A stretch of 64,000 bases of DNA from Ureibacillus xyleni (GCF_900217795.1 NZ_OBMQ01000001.1:735011-799010); one strand, 5' to 3'. Positions 9,738 to 18,874 are shown, counted from the first letter of the stretch. Notes: generated by a model from the sequence alone, not told the origin. Made by a program: numbers and translations.

Positions 9738-9779
9738 AAAGGATTGGTAATTTGTAATTATCAGTCCTTTTATTTTTGG
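9738..9779 (+). terminator. Terminator after the rhodanese gene
   Basis: A 15-bp stem with two G-U pairs (AAAGGATTGG... against ...CAGTCCTTT) is followed by TATTTTT. Confidence 0.75.
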
Positions 9780-9791
9780 GGGGTCAACTTT

Positions 9792-9971
9792 ATGTTAGTG
9801 ATGATGTTGCTTGTCGTACCAACAATTGGGGTTTTATGGTTTTTAAATTTCACTACATTTTTAAAGCACTTAAACAATGGAAAAAGCACGCATAATCAAA
9901 ATGTATTAGGAGCAACCTTAACATTTATTTTTCTATTTGCTCTCATGTACTGCCTGGCCGGAACCCATTAA
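9792..9971 (+). CDS. Small two-helix membrane protein, unknown
   Basis: A 59-residue protein starting at ATG 9792 behind GGGGGG. It has two hydrophobic segments (about residues 2-22 and 38-57) joined by a short polar loop with Lys, Asn and His (HLNNGKSTHNQN). I do not recognise the family. It lies alone between the rhodanese terminator and ynbB. Confidence 0.55.
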   Translation: MLVMMLLVVPTIGVLWFLNFTTFLKHLNNGKSTHNQNVLGATLTFIFLFALMYCLAGTH

Positions 9972-10074
9972 ACATCTTTTTAATAGTACAATTTCTAAAA
10001 TAACTGTAAATAGTTGAAATGCCTATAAGAATTGATAAGATGGTAAAGGACGATAAATAAGGGAGCAATTATTA

Positions 10075-11328
10075 ATGACATTTATTTCAACTATAAAAGA
10101 AGAAACGATACAACTTGCAAATCAAGTAGAAGAAAAAATTAAGTCGTATACTTCAAAAGTAGACGAAATGGCTTTTTTCAACCAACAAAAAGTGTTAGCC
10201 GCATTTCGCAAACATCAAGTAAGTGACTTTCATTTACATCCTTCAACAGGCTACGGATATGACGATGAAGGCCGTGATAACTTAGAACGAGTGTATGCTG
10301 AAACGTTCGGAGCAGAAGCAGCCATTGTTCGAAGCCAAATTATTTCAGGTACTCATGCGATTACTCTTAGCCTTTTTGGTGTATTACGACCAGGTGACGA
10401 ACTAGTATACATAACAGGTAAACCATATGATACACTTCAATCCATTGTAGACGGGGGCGAAAAGGACACTGGCTCTTTAAAAGACTTTGGCATTGGCTAC
10501 CAACATGTGGACTTAATTGAAGACCGAGCAATTGATTGGGAAGCGGTTCTTGCTGCTATCACTGACTCTACGAAAATGGTAGCCATCCAACGTTCAAAAG
10601 GGTATGCAACACGACCATCATTTACAATTAGTGAAATCCGCGTAATGTGTGAAAAAATTCGAGAAATAAAGCAAGACGTCGTAATCTTTGTTGATAACTG
10701 CTACGGAGAATTTGTTGAAGCAATGGAACCAACTGAAGTAGGGGCAGATTTAATGGCAGGGTCTCTTATAAAAAATCCAGGAGGGGGATTAGCGAAAATT
10801 GGGGGCTATATTGCAGGGCGCGCGGATTTAGTAGAGAAATGTGCGTATCGCATGACGTCACCAGGAATTGGTGCTGAAGCAGGAGCATCTTTAAATACGT
10901 TAGCCGATTTTTACCAAGGATTTTTCCTTGCACCTCATGTAGTGGCACAAAGTTTGAAGGGGGCGATTTTTACCTCAGCAATGCTAGAAGAAATTGGGAT
11001 GCAAACGTTCCCTCATTACAAGGCTAAACGTACGGATCTTATTCAATCGGTTTCCTTCCAAACAGCTGAGCAAATGGTGGCGTTTTGTCAGGAAATCCAA
11101 GCTGCATCACCAATTAATGCGCATTTTGCACCGGTTCCAGCCTATATGCCAGGGTATGAAGATGACGTAATTATGGCTGCAGGAACATTTGTACAAGGTT
11201 CAAGTATTGAATTAACAGCAGACGGTCCAATTCGTCCTCCATATACTGCTTATGTACAAGGTGGATTAACTTATGAACACGTGAAATTTGCGATTTGTAG
11301 TGCGGTGCAGAAAATCCGGGAAGCGTAA
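10075..11328 (+). CDS. ynbB: PLP-dependent YnbB/methionine gamma-lyase-like protein
   Basis: This belongs to the aluminium-resistance-annotated branch of Cys/Met-metabolism PLP enzymes. The sequence shows ERVYAETFGAEAAIVRSQIISGTHA near residue 75, FVDNCYGEF (the Asp that contacts the PLP ring) and SLIKNPGGGLAKIGGY carrying the likely Schiff-base Lys. It is 417 residues, usual for YnbB. Its place upstream of glnR-glnA matches B. subtilis, although the intervening hflX/ynbA is not in this window. The substrate is not established for the family, so a precise reaction should not be assumed. Confidence 0.9.
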   Translation: MTFISTIKEETIQLANQVEEKIKSYTSKVDEMAFFNQQKVLAAFRKHQVSDFHLHPSTGYGYDDEGRDNLERVYAETFGAEAAIVRSQIISGTHAITLSLFGVLRPGDELVYITGKPYDTLQSIVDGGEKDTGSLKDFGIGYQHVDLIEDRAIDWEAVLAAITDSTKMVAIQRSKGYATRPSFTISEIRVMCEKIREIKQDVVIFVDNCYGEFVEAMEPTEVGADLMAGSLIKNPGGGLAKIGGYIAGRADLVEKCAYRMTSPGIGAEAGASLNTLADFYQGFFLAPHVVAQSLKGAIFTSAMLEEIGMQTFPHYKAKRTDLIQSVSFQTAEQMVAFCQEIQAASPINAHFAPVPAYMPGYEDDVIMAAGTFVQGSSIELTADGPIRPPYTAYVQGGLTYEHVKFAICSAVQKIREA

Positions 11329-11329
11329 A

Positions 11330-11401
11330 AGCAAATAAGTTGCGGAAAATAGCAAATAAATCTAAACAAAAAGCAAATAACTCTCAATAAAAAGCAAATA
11401 A
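11330..11401 (+). repeat. 21-bp-pitch intergenic array, core AGCAAATAA
   Basis: Four copies of AGCAAATAA start at 11330, 11351, 11372 and 11393, exactly 21 bases apart. The 12 bases between cores vary. The array fills the whole gap between ynbB and cbiZ. No cobalamin riboswitch is visible there. Similar architecture with other cores occurs at 18965, 34411 and 47390. Confidence 0.9.
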
Positions 11402-11415
11402 AACGAGGATCATAC

Positions 11416-12090
11416 ATGCTAACATTAGAAAATATAAAAAATTACGGAGAATATATTGTTCTCGAGTCAAAAGAACCCTTAAGAACCTTTAGCTCGGCCA
11501 TGCACAACCCGGGATATGGAGAATACCAGGTTTTTATGAATCGTACGGTCGATCTCAGCTATAACCCACTGGATGCCCATGAAGAAATGCAGCAATTTAT
11601 TCAACAATGCGGCTATCCGTTACCACAAACTGTGGCGATGATGACGGCTGTGGATATGAAGTTTGCATTTACTGGCTTTTATGAGGATGGTGATACGTCG
11701 ATAGTCATCCTCGTCACTACAGGTCTTGGCAATGCGGTAGATATTACCCGTTCTTATGAGTACGCCCATCCCCCGAGAGTCGGCACAATTAATACGTTTA
11801 TTTTTATAAACGGCTACTTAACAGATGAGGCACTCATTCAAGCGTTGTGCGGTGCTGTGGAAGTGAAAACAAAAATTCTTGCTGAACATCAGATACTTGA
11901 TCCACAATCAGGGACAATTGCAACAGGGACATCAACGGATAGTATTTGTATTGCCTCAACTCAAACTGGAGAAGCACATGCATACGGTGGGTCAATTACG
12001 AAACTCGGTAAACTAATCGGAAAAGGGTTATATGACACGATGAATTGTTCCGTCGAAAGTTTTTTGGAATATAAAAAGGGGAACAGGTAA
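11416..12090 (+). CDS. cbiZ: Adenosylcobinamide amidohydrolase CbiZ
   Basis: CbiZ removes the aminopropanol side chain from cobinamides or pseudocobalamins to give adenosylcobyric acid, the entry point of salvage. The protein has the family features: FSSAMHNPGYG, VAMMTAVDMKF, VTTGLGNAVD and a late GTSTDSICIAS. It is 224 residues. The following cbiB starts on the base after its stop codon, showing tight coupling. No upstream B12 riboswitch is seen; the leader consists of the 21-bp array. Confidence 0.92.
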   Translation: MLTLENIKNYGEYIVLESKEPLRTFSSAMHNPGYGEYQVFMNRTVDLSYNPLDAHEEMQQFIQQCGYPLPQTVAMMTAVDMKFAFTGFYEDGDTSIVILVTTGLGNAVDITRSYEYAHPPRVGTINTFIFINGYLTDEALIQALCGAVEVKTKILAEHQILDPQSGTIATGTSTDSICIASTQTGEAHAYGGSITKLGKLIGKGLYDTMNCSVESFLEYKKGNR

Positions 12091-13047
12091 ATGCATATGA
12101 TTGCTGTTATTTTGGGACAACTCCTCGACCTAATCATAGGAGACCCGCCCAAATTTCCTCATCCTATTAAGTGGATTGGTTCATTTATTGCATGGCTTTC
12201 GAAAATATTAAATAGTGGACGGTTTCGTATTATGAAAGGTGCATTTACTGCATTGTTGGTAATTGCGATAGTAACGACCATCACATTTTGCATCGTAACC
12301 CTGTCTTACAAAGTGAATATTTTTGTCGGACTTTTTGTAGAGATGATTTTGATTGCCATTGGTCTTGCGCAAAAAAGTTTAAAAGAAGCTGCAATGGTAG
12401 TTTATGATGCATTGGATAAATGTGATTTAGATGAAGCACGCTTGAAGCTGTCTTGGATTGTAGGACGCGATACAGAACATTTAGATGAACCAGAAATTGT
12501 GCGCGGCGTTGTAGAAACGGTTTCAGAAAACACGAGCGATGGCGTAACGGCTCCACTGTTCTATGCAATTTTATTTGGAGCAACCGGTTTATGGGCGTAT
12601 AAAGCAATCAATACATTAGATTCAATGATTGGTTATAAAAATGAAACGTATATGGAATTTGGGAAAGTTGCTGCGAGACTAGATGACGCTGCTAATTTTA
12701 TTCCAAGTCGCATCACTGGATTTTTACTATTATTTACAAAAAATAAAACGAACAGAAATTTTGTGGAACGGTTCAAACGCTGGCTAGTGGATGCGAAAAA
12801 ACATCCAAGTCCGAATAGCGGCTATTTAGAAGCGGCTACTGCTTATCAGCTGGGCATTCAATTAGGCGGGTACAATACATATAAAGGCATTACATCATTC
12901 CGTGCGCATATGGGGTTACCAGAGCAAACATTACAAAAAAATCATATAAAAGACGCCATCACGCAAATGTTCATCGTATCATGGCTATTTTTGTTCATTG
13001 TAGGAGGTGTTTTTGTTGCAATTTCCTTCCCATGGAGCGAATTATGA
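12091..13047 (+). CDS. cbiB: Adenosylcobinamide-phosphate synthase CbiB
   Basis: CbiB is a membrane enzyme that attaches aminopropanol phosphate (or aminopropanol) to adenosylcobyric acid. The start shows the family signature LLDLIIGDPPKFPHPIKWIG, followed by VVETVSENTSDGVTAPLFYA and the NTLDSMIGYKNE motif, with several membrane helices and one at the C-terminus. It is 318 residues, as expected. The 3' end overlaps the start region of cobD by about 32 bases. Confidence 0.95.
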   Translation: MHMIAVILGQLLDLIIGDPPKFPHPIKWIGSFIAWLSKILNSGRFRIMKGAFTALLVIAIVTTITFCIVTLSYKVNIFVGLFVEMILIAIGLAQKSLKEAAMVVYDALDKCDLDEARLKLSWIVGRDTEHLDEPEIVRGVVETVSENTSDGVTAPLFYAILFGATGLWAYKAINTLDSMIGYKNETYMEFGKVAARLDDAANFIPSRITGFLLLFTKNKTNRNFVERFKRWLVDAKKHPSPNSGYLEAATAYQLGIQLGGYNTYKGITSFRAHMGLPEQTLQKNHIKDAITQMFIVSWLFLFIVGGVFVAISFPWSEL

Positions 13048-14089
13048 ACAACTTTATAAAAATTTTAATCTAGAAATGCCAAAGACCGTTTATGACTTAA
13101 GTGAAAATGTAAATTTTTTAGGCTTCCCGAAGCAAATTGAAATGTTATGGCAAGACTTACTAGCTAAAATTACATCTTACCCAAATGCATTGGCAGAACC
13201 TCTTCGGACAATGATTGCAACTAAACACAATGTGACACCAGAATGTATCCTTGTAGGAAATGGCGGGGCAGAATTGCTAACTTTTTATGCTCAAGTCTAT
13301 AAGGGGAAAAAAGTGATACTCATTCATCCAACATTTTCAGAATACAAAATGACACTCGAGGCTGCCGGGGCGGAAATCGTAAATATTACAGTGGGGGATT
13401 TTGTAAATTATCATTTACCTTTAGAAGAAGTCAAGCTTCATATGAAAGCTGCTGATTGTCTTTATTTATGCAATCCAAATAATCCAACTGGGGCATTGAT
13501 ACAAAGGGAAACTATTATAGAGTTGATTAAGCATGGTGAAAAGGTTGGTTGCTCTCTTTTAATTGACGAAGCATTTATGGATTGGACAGATGAAGAACAT
13601 TCCGCTATAGACCTCGTTTCAACGCATAAAAATGTAACGGTTGTCCGATCCATGACGAAAATGTATGGAATTGCAGGTATACGGCTTGGTTATTTAATTG
13701 GGCAACCGCATTTAGTGAGTACGATACGAAATCGTTTGCCTCACTGGAATGTCAATAATTTAGCCATTTCAATTGGAATGGAATGTTTGAAAGATGAAGA
13801 ATTTCGATTACGAAGCATCCAAGAAAATCTCTCGAAAAAGAACGGAATCCAAAATTTCCTAAAGTCCCATCATTGTACGGTAACGAACAGTGCAGCCAAT
13901 TTTTTATGTTTCCAATTACAACATCCTGAAGAAACTGAAAACTTTTACTTCCATTGTTTAAAACAAGGGATTGTTCTTCGTCACACGCAAAACTATGAAG
14001 GCATGAATGGGAAGTGGCTTCGTATTGGTATAAAAAATGACGTAGCAATGGACAAGTTCACAGAAGTTCTGGCAGGATGGCATGAGTAG
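13016..14089 (+). CDS. cobD: Threonine-phosphate decarboxylase CobD-like
   Basis: This PLP enzyme of the aminotransferase class I/II fold resembles HisC and makes (R)-1-amino-2-propanol O-phosphate for the nucleotide loop. The sequence shows NPNNPTGALI, DEAFMDWTDEE and the PLP Lys in RSMTKMYGIAGIRLGYLIG. The assignment as CobD rather than HisC rests on its place directly after cbiB. An AGGAGG at 13002-13007 sits eight bases before TTG 13016; TTG 13013 is an alternative. The last eight bases overlap the next gene. Confidence 0.88.
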   Translation: MQFPSHGANYEQLYKNFNLEMPKTVYDLSENVNFLGFPKQIEMLWQDLLAKITSYPNALAEPLRTMIATKHNVTPECILVGNGGAELLTFYAQVYKGKKVILIHPTFSEYKMTLEAAGAEIVNITVGDFVNYHLPLEEVKLHMKAADCLYLCNPNNPTGALIQRETIIELIKHGEKVGCSLLIDEAFMDWTDEEHSAIDLVSTHKNVTVVRSMTKMYGIAGIRLGYLIGQPHLVSTIRNRLPHWNVNNLAISIGMECLKDEEFRLRSIQENLSKKNGIQNFLKSHHCTVTNSAANFLCFQLQHPEETENFYFHCLKQGIVLRHTQNYEGMNGKWLRIGIKNDVAMDKFTEVLAGWHE

Positions 14090-14708
14090 AGTGGAATTGT
14101 ATTTTATACGGCATGGAGAGACAGAGTGGAATAAAGAAGGACGACTTCAAGGTTGGCTGAATTCAGAATTAACGGAGAATGGTCGGGATCAAGTAAAAGC
14201 ATTACAACAAGAGTTACAACATATAAAATTTAATGCCGTTTATTCAAGTCCACTACAAAGAGCTGTGGAGACGGCAAATATTTTAGTTGGAGAAACAGCG
14301 AGAATCAAGCTTGATGACCGATTAAGAGAAATTCATCTTGGAAGCTGGCAAGGGCGAAAAATTGCCGACATTTGGGAAGAAGACTATGATCGTTATTTTG
14401 CTTATTGCAACAAGCCACAATGCTACAAACCAGATAGTGGGGAATCTTTTTTGCAAGTTAGTGCGCGGATGACCGACTTGCTCATGGATTGTAGCAATAA
14501 ATATAAAGAGGGCAAAATTTTATTCATTACCCATGCAGTAGCGATTCGAGCGTTACTACTCAACGTTCTCGGCTTAGAGTGTGACCGAATTTGGAACATT
14601 GAAGAAATAGATGGTGCAAGTGTGACAAAGTTAGTCGTTGAAAATAATCAAATCACCGTACAGTATATTGGAAAAATTATTAATAACCACAACGTCATTG
14701 AAATATAG
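14082..14708 (+). CDS. cobC: Histidine phosphatase, probable alpha-ribazole phosphatase
   Basis: This has the phosphoglycerate-mutase-like fold with RHGETEWNKEGRLQGW (catalytic His), SSPLQRAVETA and a second His in FITHAVAIRALL. Position at the end of the cbiZ-cbiB-cobD set, overlapping cobD by eight bases, suggests dephosphorylation of alpha-ribazole-5'-phosphate or cobalamin phosphate. The sequence alone cannot exclude a general phosphatase role. Confidence 0.8.
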   Translation: MSRVELYFIRHGETEWNKEGRLQGWLNSELTENGRDQVKALQQELQHIKFNAVYSSPLQRAVETANILVGETARIKLDDRLREIHLGSWQGRKIADIWEEDYDRYFAYCNKPQCYKPDSGESFLQVSARMTDLLMDCSNKYKEGKILFITHAVAIRALLLNVLGLECDRIWNIEEIDGASVTKLVVENNQITVQYIGKIINNHNVIEI

Positions 14709-14740
14709 TAATTAATAAAACTATAAGATTGGGGTTGTGT

Positions 14741-15358
14741 ATGGGGCAGTTAAGTAGGAATCGGAACTACGACCTCATATTGAAACATTTTGCAGTCATG
14801 TGGATTTTAACGGTGATTGGTGCATTAATTGCAATTATTTTGCCGATGTGGACGGTTGTGACATTGTCGATTGTTTGTATTGGACTACTTGTTTTGATTT
14901 ACCTTACTAAACTGGCAAATGTTATTTTGTATTATGTGATTCCACTTTTTATGGGTGTTTTTCATTTCCTACTCATTACTCTGTTCATTGGATGGCTCGG
15001 AAAAGCATTAGTTTTATCTGTCTTTATTGGCACGGTTATTATCTTTTTATTGTTGGCCTTTTTAGGATTAAAGTTAATTTCAGAAATTACCGATACGGCC
15101 ATTTATGCGATTGCGGTGTTAATTGTTTTTGTGGTCTTTGCATTTATTTATATCTTCATTCCAATTAGTAGCACCATCATTCTCATTCTTGCCGGTTTAT
15201 TTGTATTATTATTTGCGATTTACACAGTTTATGATTTAAATAATATCCGAAAGACCTTTGCAAGGGACAATGAAGTGATTGCGATTGCCCTAGGTTTATA
15301 CTTAAACTTCTTAAATGTATTTTTCAATTTAGTCGAAGTTACAAAAAAACGAAGATGA
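14741..15358 (+). CDS. Bax inhibitor-1/YccA-family membrane protein
   Basis: About 205 residues forming six to seven hydrophobic helices. The C-terminal part has the family pattern YTVYDLNNIRK followed by ALGLYLNFLNVFFNLVEV, similar to the acidic/Leu-rich last helix of the TMBIM/YccA family, members of which act as pH-sensitive calcium leak channels. ATG 14741 is preferred over the in-frame TTG 14729; the RBS is weak. It has its own terminator. Confidence 0.75.
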   Translation: MGQLSRNRNYDLILKHFAVMWILTVIGALIAIILPMWTVVTLSIVCIGLLVLIYLTKLANVILYYVIPLFMGVFHFLLITLFIGWLGKALVLSVFIGTVIIFLLLAFLGLKLISEITDTAIYAIAVLIVFVVFAFIYIFIPISSTIILILAGLFVLLFAIYTVYDLNNIRKTFARDNEVIAIALGLYLNFLNVFFNLVEVTKKRR

Positions 15359-15364
15359 CTTAAG

Positions 15365-15397
15365 ACAGGAGATTGTTCATTCGTCTCCTGTTTTTTA
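15365..15397 (+). terminator. Terminator before glnR
   Basis: ACAGGAGA (15365-15372) pairs with TCTCCTGT (15384-15391), followed by TTTTTTA. Confidence 0.85.
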
Positions 15398-15445
15398 TCG
15401 TTAATTTCTAAATATTAGTAGGTTTTTATTAAATTCCCTCTTTAA

Positions 15446-15496
15446 TGTTAGTTTTTCTAACATTGCATTGACAATATAAATAACCGAGCGTATTAT
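15446..15496 (+). promoter_or_regulatory. GlnR/TnrA box plus sigma-A promoter of glnRA
   Basis: TGTTAGTTTTTCTAACA at 15446-15462 is a perfect match to the GlnR/TnrA operator TGTNA-N7-TNACA. It lies just upstream of a sigma-A promoter with TTGACA (15468-15473), a 17-base spacer and TATTAT (15491-15496). This is the arrangement expected for GlnR autorepression of glnRA when nitrogen is in excess. Confidence 0.88.
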
Positions 15497-15518
15497 AAGA
15501 CAAAGGGAGGTGAATTAA

Positions 15519-15920
15519 ATGAGTGAAAATAAAAAATCTAGTGAATTAAGAAGATCTATGCCGCTATTACCAATTGGTACAGTAATGCAACTAACTGAGT
15601 TATCTGCTCGTCAAATTCGCTATTACGAAGAACACGATTTAATTCAGCCGCACCGATCTGAAGGTAACAGAAGAATGTTTTCATTAAATGATGTCGATAC
15701 TCTTCTTGAAATCAAAGATATGCTTGAACAGGGCATTAACATGGCAGGAATAAAAAAGTTATTTGATATGAAAAAGAATGCTGCGGTTCAATCCGTGCAG
15801 GCAGAAAAGGAAATTTCCGATTCAGAATTACGTCGAATTTTACGTGAAGAAATGCGAAATGCAAATCGTCACCAAAAATCGTCGTTGCGCCAAGGGGATT
15901 TATCGCGTTTCTATCAGTAA
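15519..15920 (+). CDS. glnR: MerR-family nitrogen repressor GlnR
   Basis: GlnR represses glnRA and other nitrogen genes when feedback-inhibited glutamine synthetase stabilises it on DNA. The MerR winged helix is clear ([22 protein letters not shown], then [15 protein letters not shown]). The C-terminal tail (about residues 100-133) is the part that senses GlnA in the family. The 133-residue length is normal. RBS AAGGGAGGTG precedes the ATG. The operator sits in its own promoter. Confidence 0.96.
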   Translation: MSENKKSSELRRSMPLLPIGTVMQLTELSARQIRYYEEHDLIQPHRSEGNRRMFSLNDVDTLLEIKDMLEQGINMAGIKKLFDMKKNAAVQSVQAEKEISDSELRRILREEMRNANRHQKSSLRQGDLSRFYQ

Positions 15921-15974
15921 GACGCGTAAATTATAAATTATTTGTTAGGGAAAAAAGTAGGAGTGTGGAATACT

Positions 15975-17309
15975 GTGGGTAAATACACAAAAGACGACAT
16001 AAAACGTCTTGTAGAAGAAAAAGAAGTAAAATACATTCGATTACAATTTACAGACATTTTAGGAACAATTAAAAACGTAGAAATTCCCGTTAGTCAATTA
16101 GATAAAGCATTAGACAATAAAATGATGTTTGATGGTTCTTCAATTGAAGGTTTTGTTCGTATTGAAGAATCTGACATGTACTTATATCCTGATCTTGATA
16201 CTTTTATGGTATTCCCATGGACTACTGGAAATGGTAAAGTAGCACGTTTTATTTGTGACATTTATACAGCACAAGGTGAACCATTCGCAGGGGACCCTCG
16301 TAACAATTTAAAACGCGTATTAAGAGGAATGGAAGAGTTAGGATTTACTCATTTCAATCTTGGGCCAGAGCCAGAATTCTTCTTATTTAAATTAGATGCA
16401 AAAGGCGAACCAACGCTTGAAGTAAACGATCACGGTGGCTATTTTGACTTAGCACCAACAGACCTTGGTGAAAACTGCCGTCGTGACATCGTGTTAGAAC
16501 TTGAAGAAATGGGCTTTGAAATCGAAGCTTCTCACCACGAAGTTGCACCAGGTCAACACGAAATCGACTTTAAATATGCAAACGTAATTGAAGCGTGTGA
16601 CAATATCCAAACATTCAAACTGGTTGTTAAAACAATTGCACGCAAACACGGCTTACATGCAACATTCATGCCAAAACCATTGTTCGGTGAAGCAGGATCG
16701 GGTATGCACTGTAACGTATCGTTATTCAAAGGTAAAGAAAATGCGTTCTACGATGAAAATTCAGAACTAGGTTTATCTGAAACTGCAATGCAATTCATGG
16801 CAGGGGTTTTAAAACACGTACAAGGGTTCACAGCAATTACTAACCCAACAATTAACTCATATAAACGTTTAGTACCTGGTTATGAAGCGCCATGTTACGT
16901 AGCTTGGTCAGCTCAAAACCGTTCACCATTAATTCGTGTCCCATCTGCTCGTGGATTATCAACACGTATTGAGGTGCGTTCTGTAGACCCAGCGGCAAAC
17001 CCATACTTAGCTTTAGCAGTTATTTTAGAGTCTGGGTTAGAAGGCGTTCGTGAAGGGTTAACACCTCCACCAGCAATCAACCGTAACATCTACATCATGA
17101 GCGAAGAAGAACGCAAAGCGAACGGCATCGACAACCTACCAGCAGCACTTGACGATGCATTAGTTGCTCTTGATAAAGATGAAGTAGTTAAAGGCGCTTT
17201 AGGTGAGCACATCTATGCAAACTTTAAAGAAGCTAAAGAAATCGAGTTTGAAATGTTCCGCACAACAGTACACCCTTGGGAACGCGAACAGTACTTAAAA
17301 ATGTACTAA
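15975..17309 (+). CDS. glnA: Glutamine synthetase type I-alpha
   Basis: GlnA makes glutamine from glutamate, ammonia and ATP, and as a feedback-inhibited dodecamer it controls GlnR and TnrA. The sequence shows the latch [10 protein letters not shown], the ATP/metal motif [21 protein letters not shown] and NRSPLIRVP. It ends in the usual EREQYLKMY. The GTG at 15975 gives [12 protein letters not shown] and a 444-residue protein, matching the family; an in-frame TTG at 15942 would add an unlikely 11-residue extension. The 3' flank is duplicated 1.5 kb downstream. Confidence 0.97.
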   Translation: MGKYTKDDIKRLVEEKEVKYIRLQFTDILGTIKNVEIPVSQLDKALDNKMMFDGSSIEGFVRIEESDMYLYPDLDTFMVFPWTTGNGKVARFICDIYTAQGEPFAGDPRNNLKRVLRGMEELGFTHFNLGPEPEFFLFKLDAKGEPTLEVNDHGGYFDLAPTDLGENCRRDIVLELEEMGFEIEASHHEVAPGQHEIDFKYANVIEACDNIQTFKLVVKTIARKHGLHATFMPKPLFGEAGSGMHCNVSLFKGKENAFYDENSELGLSETAMQFMAGVLKHVQGFTAITNPTINSYKRLVPGYEAPCYVAWSAQNRSPLIRVPSARGLSTRIEVRSVDPAANPYLALAVILESGLEGVREGLTPPPAINRNIYIMSEEERKANGIDNLPAALDDALVALDKDEVVKGALGEHIYANFKEAKEIEFEMFRTTVHPWEREQYLKMY

Positions 17310-17313
17310 GAGG

Positions 17314-17393
17314 CGTACCCGGTACACGAACAATTCTGACAATTGTATACAATTTAAAAAAGCATTGGAGTGGTTTGCACTCCAATGCTTTTC
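17314..17393 (+). repeat. glnA 3' flank, repeat copy A, with terminator
   Basis: GTACCCGGTACAC followed by an ACAATTCTGACA segment, the palindrome AATTGTATACAATT (17341-17354) and a terminator stem AAGCATTGGAGTG/CACTCCAATGCTT (17360-17390) with T tail. The whole unit recurs at 18875-18945 with only a few changes outside the hairpin loop. The stem should terminate glnRA. Confidence 0.85.
17341..17354. other. Perfect 14-bp palindrome in the glnA 3' repeat
   Basis: AATTGTATACAATT is its own complement. It lies between the glnA stop and the glnRA terminator and recurs in copy B at 18902-18915 with one change (AGTTGTATACAATT). Confidence 0.6.
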
Positions 17394-17405
17394 TATGTGT
17401 AAGAA

Positions 17406-17704
17406 TTAATCAAGGCCAATTACACTTTTACGAATTAATTGAACTTCTTCGTGAGATCGTTTTAAGATATTTACAATGTCTTCATCAGAAAAGCCATTTT
17501 CTAATAATCCGACAATTACTTGTCGTACACCTTGTTCGATCCCTTCGTTAAATCCATCTTCAAACCCTTCGTTAAACCCTTCTTCACGAGCTTCTTCTAT
17601 ACGTAACCTAGCTTCGATGATAACCGCTTTTTCATCCATGATTTTTTTAAATCGACTTAAGTAAGCAAAGTACTCTTTTTCACATTTACTTGATCCATTG
17701 CTTG
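17406..17704 (-). pseudogene. C-terminal remnant of an Rpn-type nuclease gene
   Basis: The leftward frame encodes CEKEYFAYLSRFKKIMDEKA, then a charged Glu/Gly-rich helix (EEGFNEGFEDGFNEGIEQG), then RQVIVGLLENGFSDEDI. It is the same C-terminal module as the neighbour at 17793-18742, but the first ~200 residues including the nuclease core are missing. The reading frame breaks at about 17700. It is a fragment left by deletion or recombination between two tandem copies. Confidence 0.75.
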
Positions 17705-17792
17705 GATTAATTCCTTCTCATTAATAGAAAAAACCTCCATTTTTAGATGTTACCTTTATCAAATTGTATTCTCTAATACTGGTACCTACTAA

Positions 17793-18742
17793 TTATCTAC
17801 ATTCATTTCGAATTGCTTGCACTTCCTCAGTGGACCGATTTGAAAGTTTAGAAATGTCTTCATCGGAAAACCCATTTTTAATTAGATTTACTATTACTTG
17901 ACGAATACCTTGTTCAATCCCTACTTCAATCCCTTGTTCACGAGATTCTTCTTCACGTAATCTCGCTTCAATGATTACAGATTCTTCGTCCTTAATTTTC
18001 TTTAGTCGACCTAAATAGGCGAAATATTCTTTTTCAGAGAGACTTAGTTCTTGCCACTGCTGAAATGCATCAAATAATTGTTTGTCTTTCATGGCGATTA
18101 CCTCCAATTCTTTATAGATATCCTCATATACAGTTCCTTTACGGTGGTCCACTATACTAAGGAGTAATAGCCATCTAGCTAATACATCGTTCCAAGGATC
18201 TAACTTTTGTGCTTTCCAATCACGTAAAAGCTTTGGTATTTCAACGAAGTGAAGTTCCATCAAATCAGTAAGGAACGTTTTTTCAGTATCTTCATGTAAA
18301 TGATAGGTTTTATGGAAGTGCGTACTTTCTTTAAATAAATCGAAGTTAAGTATATTAATAGTTATGATTGGATTCAATTGTTTATAGGCCACACCTGAAC
18401 TTAATGGTTGTGAGTATAATTTCGACCAATAATAGAGTGTTCGTTTAATCATATCAAACTTATTAGTAAATTGAATTTCCACATTGATGTGCTCGTTTGC
18501 TTGTGTTTTCACAAGAAGGTCTAAACGAGATTCTTTGTCATTTTCATATTCACCAACAATTTCTGGGTTTTCAAAGGTAATTTCTTGTATGATGTTGCGG
18601 CCTGACCGTTTTAGAACGGAATTTAAAAAATAATCATAATTTCTTTATTCTGTTGGCTGCCAAATAATTGTTTAAATGCATAGTCCACTTTTAAATCCAT
18701 TAGTTTTTCTAGTGGTATTCGATTTAATGCCTTTTTGTACAT
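17793..18742 (-). pseudogene. Rpn/PD-(D/E)XK transposase-like nuclease, frameshifted
   Basis: Rpn-family proteins are DNA endonucleases first annotated as transposases. Reading begins at ATG 18742 behind GAGGTGA and gives LMDLKVDYAFKQLFGSQ. A stop then follows at an A6 run (18625-18630, complement T6). Adding one base restores FLNSVLKRSGRNIIQEI, SRLDLLVKT and then HINVEIQ, the nuclease core residues (Asp and Glu-x-Gln), and continues to the stop at 17793. The C-terminus has the Glu/Gly-rich helix typical of the family. It is therefore a single-base frameshift pseudogene, or possibly a phase-variable gene. Confidence 0.82.
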
Positions 18743-18874
18743 TTTATAGATTCACCTCGTATTTGGTAAGATGTAAAATGCAAAAAATAATTTTACACTC
18801 TCTACTACTGACCGCCGAGGGATTCCCATTTCTATTTTCATTATATAAAAATAGAACGTATGTTTCAATGGGGA

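Noticed and set aside
11329-11415. Cobalamin riboswitch before cbiZ
   Set aside because: The gap is too short and is filled by the 21-bp array; no B12-box sequence is visible.
16588-16770. Plus-strand frame inside glnA
   Set aside because: It lies in another frame of a strongly conserved enzyme, without a ribosome site.
17314-17345. CodY box in the ACAATTCTGACAATT segment
   Set aside because: At least four mismatches to the 15-base CodY consensus, and it lies after the gene, not in a promoter.
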